A stretch of DNA of 64,000 bases from Agrobacterium vitis (GTDB lineage Bacteria > Pseudomonadota > Alphaproteobacteria > Rhizobiales > Rhizobiaceae): assembly GCF_037039395.1 (NCBI RefSeq), contig NZ_CP146244.1, positions 496,001 to 560,000 on the forward strand, written 5' to 3'. Positions 62,398-64,000 of this stretch are shown one piece after another. Both the position numbers and the translations under genes were made by a program. Numbering within the stretch: the stretch's first letter is position 1; each line of letters begins with the position of its first letter. The notes under the pieces are model-generated. The model searched no databases. It had not been told where the DNA came from and saw nothing but the letters and a program-made list of their open reading frames with translations.

Positions 62398-62793
62398 TCA
62401 ACGCTTCTTGACGAATTCCGTCCGCAGCACCAGTCCCTTGATCGCGTCATGACGGCAATCGATCTCTTCCGGGTTGTCCGTGAGGCGGATCGATTTGATG
62501 ACGGTGCCCTGTTTCAGCGTCTGGCCAGCGCCCTTGACCTTCAGATCCTTGATGAGGGTGACGGAATCGCCATCCTGCAAAATATTGCCCGAAGCATCAC
62601 GGACCTCCGATGCCTGAGCGGCAGCAGTTGCCACTTCGGAGGCGGGGCGCCATTCGCCGGTCGCTTCATCATAAATGTAATCGTCGTTATCGCCAGCCAC
62701 GGACCCTGCTCCTGAAGTGAATGTTATCTGATCTTCGTCGCTTACAGGAGCAAGGCCCGGTGTTGCAACGAGAACATCCGTTAATTCGAACAT
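62398..62793 (-). CDS. PhnA-domain protein without the usual zinc ribbon
   Basis: 131 residues. The C-terminal 70 (DASGNILQDGDSVTLIKDLK, KGTVIKSIRLTDNPEEIDCR, IKGLVLRTEFVKK) is a clear PhnA (YjdM) domain. YjdM normally begins with a four-cysteine zinc ribbon. Here the N-terminal 55 residues (ELTDVLVATPGLAPVSDEDQ, DDYIYDEATGEWRPASEVAT) contain no cysteine. Despite its name the family is not established as a phosphonate enzyme, and its function is unknown. It is a single gene, divergent from gcd. Confidence 0.85.
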   Translation of the reverse strand: MFELTDVLVATPGLAPVSDEDQITFTSGAGSVAGDNDDYIYDEATGEWRPASEVATAAAQASEVRDASGNILQDGDSVTLIKDLKVKGAGQTLKQGTVIKSIRLTDNPEEIDCRHDAIKGLVLRTEFVKKR

Positions 62794-63035
62794 GAGGAAC
62801 GGTTTCGTCCGCTATAGCGATGACTTTTCCATGCGAGTTTGTTGTCTCTTGTCAAAAAGGCGCGGACGAAGGATAAGCGGGACAGGCAGACATGCCTCCG
62901 GCGAACCCTGTGACGGGAGGGCAGTGTCCCCGGAAATCCAACCATAGAAGGCGTTCGGGCTCGTGTCGATCTGGCGAAACCTCATGCGATCCGTTGACTG
63001 TCGATCCGATCAACCTTTCAAGGAGCTGAAATACG

Positions 63036-64000
63036 ATGGTCCAACAAAAAGGCGCCCTCTCGGCGGTTGCCAAACTCTGGCTGATCCTGCTGGGCACGGT
63101 GCTCATTCTCGCCGGTTTATTTCTTGCCATCGGCGGCTATCGACTGATCACGCTGGGCGGTAGCTGGTATTTCATCATCACCGGTATTGCCGTGGTCCTG
63201 TCCGGTCTGCTGGTTTTGATGCGGCGCCCGCTCGGCGCTGTGCTGTTCGTCATCATTACGCTGTTGACCGCCATCTGGGCGATCTGGGATGCCGGTCTGG
63301 ATTTCTGGCCGCTGATCTCGCGCCTGCTGGCCTTCGGTATCGGCTCCACCGTGGTGCTGCTTTCGCTGCCGCTTTTGCGCAAGGCGCGCGGCCTGGCACC
63401 CGGCTATGCCGGTTCGTTCACGTTTGCCGCAGTTCTGGCCTTGGCGTCCGCAGGCGGTGTGGCCGGCATGTTCATGCCCCATCCTTCCGTGCCGTTTACC
63501 GGCACTCCGATTGCCCGTGTGCCGGTCGATCCGGCAAGCGAACAGAAGAACTGGGAACATTACGGCAATACATCAGGCGGTAGCCGCTTTGCCGCGCTCG
63601 ACCAGATCAATATCGATAATGTCAAAGCTCTGACGGTCGCCTGGACCTATCATACCGGCGACACGCCGATCAGCCCCGGCAACAACGGTGCGGAAGATCA
63701 GGAAACCCCGTTGCAGGTTGGCGAAAAGCTGTTCCTCTGCACCCCCCATAACAACGTCATCGCCGTCGATATCGATAGCGGCAAACAGCTTTGGAAGGCC
63801 GAGATCAACGCCAAGTCGTCGGTGTGGATGCGGTGCCGCGGTCTTGCCTATTTCGACGCGACCCGTCCGCTGGATCAGCCAACGGTTCCCGGCTCGACGC
63901 CGGTCTCTGCGGTGACTGTTGCACCGGGTGCGCTTTGCGAACGCCGCATCCTGATGAACACGATCCAGGCTCAGTTGATTGCACTCGATGCAGATACCGG
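63036..64000 (+). CDS. gcd: Membrane-bound PQQ-dependent glucose dehydrogenase, 5' part
   Basis: Open from ATG 63036 (AAGGAG 10 nt upstream) to the right edge, 321 codons of an expected 770-800. The first 150 residues carry about five membrane helices (LWLILLGTVLILAGLFLAIG, SWYFIITGIAVVLSGLLVLM). The periplasmic beta-propeller starts near NWEHYGNTSGGSRFAALDQI, with DQETPLQVGEKLFLCTPHNN and VWMRCRGLAYFDATRP as typical glucose/quinate dehydrogenase segments. It oxidises aldoses in the periplasm and passes electrons to ubiquinone. Glucose specificity is likely but quinate/shikimate relatives share this region. Confidence 0.92.
   Translation, partial: MVQQKGALSAVAKLWLILLGTVLILAGLFLAIGGYRLITLGGSWYFIITGIAVVLSGLLVLMRRPLGAVLFVIITLLTAIWAIWDAGLDFWPLISRLLAFGIGSTVVLLSLPLLRKARGLAPGYAGSFTFAAVLALASAGGVAGMFMPHPSVPFTGTPIARVPVDPASEQKNWEHYGNTSGGSRFAALDQINIDNVKALTVAWTYHTGDTPISPGNNGAEDQETPLQVGEKLFLCTPHNNVIAVDIDSGKQLWKAEINAKSSVWMRCRGLAYFDATRPLDQPTVPGSTPVSAVTVAPGALCERRILMNTIQAQLIALDADT

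Overview
The window looks like chromosomal or megaplasmid DNA of a Rhizobiaceae member (Rhizobium/Agrobacterium/Allorhizobium type). This rests on the gene content (many ABC importers, flavin-dependent monooxygenases of the luciferase-like (LLM) class, an IalB-family protein, DUF1800/DUF1501 pairs, a PQQ glucose dehydrogenase) and on the short palindromic intergenic repeats typical of that group. The species cannot be fixed from the sequence alone. No rRNA, tRNA, CRISPR, phage or replication origin was recognised.

Layout. 1-6221 (minus): a dipeptide-type ABC importer operon ending in an LLM gene with a frameshift. 6845-13123: an autotransporter overlapping an IalB-family gene, then a LuxR-type response regulator convergent with a hybrid histidine kinase. 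13564-15747: katG. 16976-26173 (plus): eight genes (three LLM oxidoreductases, an M20 deacylase, a GNAT acetyltransferase, a fused amino-acid ABC permease/ATPase and two tandem binding proteins) that match, function by function, the Bacillus ytm-type S-alkyl-cysteine salvage operon. 26260-27569: an IS5-family element sitting inside a palindromic repeat. 27616-35200: an OmpR/histidine-kinase pair divergent from an RND efflux operon.

35280-47342: an AraC regulator, an NtaA/DszA-type monooxygenase with its flavin reductase, an MFS transporter, a DszC-like acyl-CoA-dehydrogenase-fold protein, a SnoaL-like protein, a TetR regulator, an aldonolactone-oxidase-like flavoprotein, a DSD1-type PLP enzyme and a FadL porin. 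47912-57450: an aldehyde dehydrogenase/MFS operon, a divergent AraC regulator, and a five-gene operon (FGGY kinase, class II aldolase, class III aminotransferase, a class II aldolase homologue lacking all its metal ligands, and an SDR). I do not recognise this last set as a described pathway, and it is the best candidate for something new. 57759-62085 (minus): an ECF sigma factor, a putative anti-sigma, a metal-sensor-like protein, DUF1800 and DUF1501. Then a PhnA-domain protein and the 5' part of gcd, which runs off the right edge.

Several repeat families recur between genes: a composite two-hairpin element (26251/27570-27667, 57565-57669, partial at 47791 and 56486), a 58-nt element in three copies (16071, 41628, 47383), and single copies of two other palindromic elements (19334, 29791). 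Two of these have supplied coding sequence: the stop codon of the monooxygenase ending at 19336 and the C-terminus of the kinase ending at 27616. All identities are by eye from translated sequence; no database search was run.
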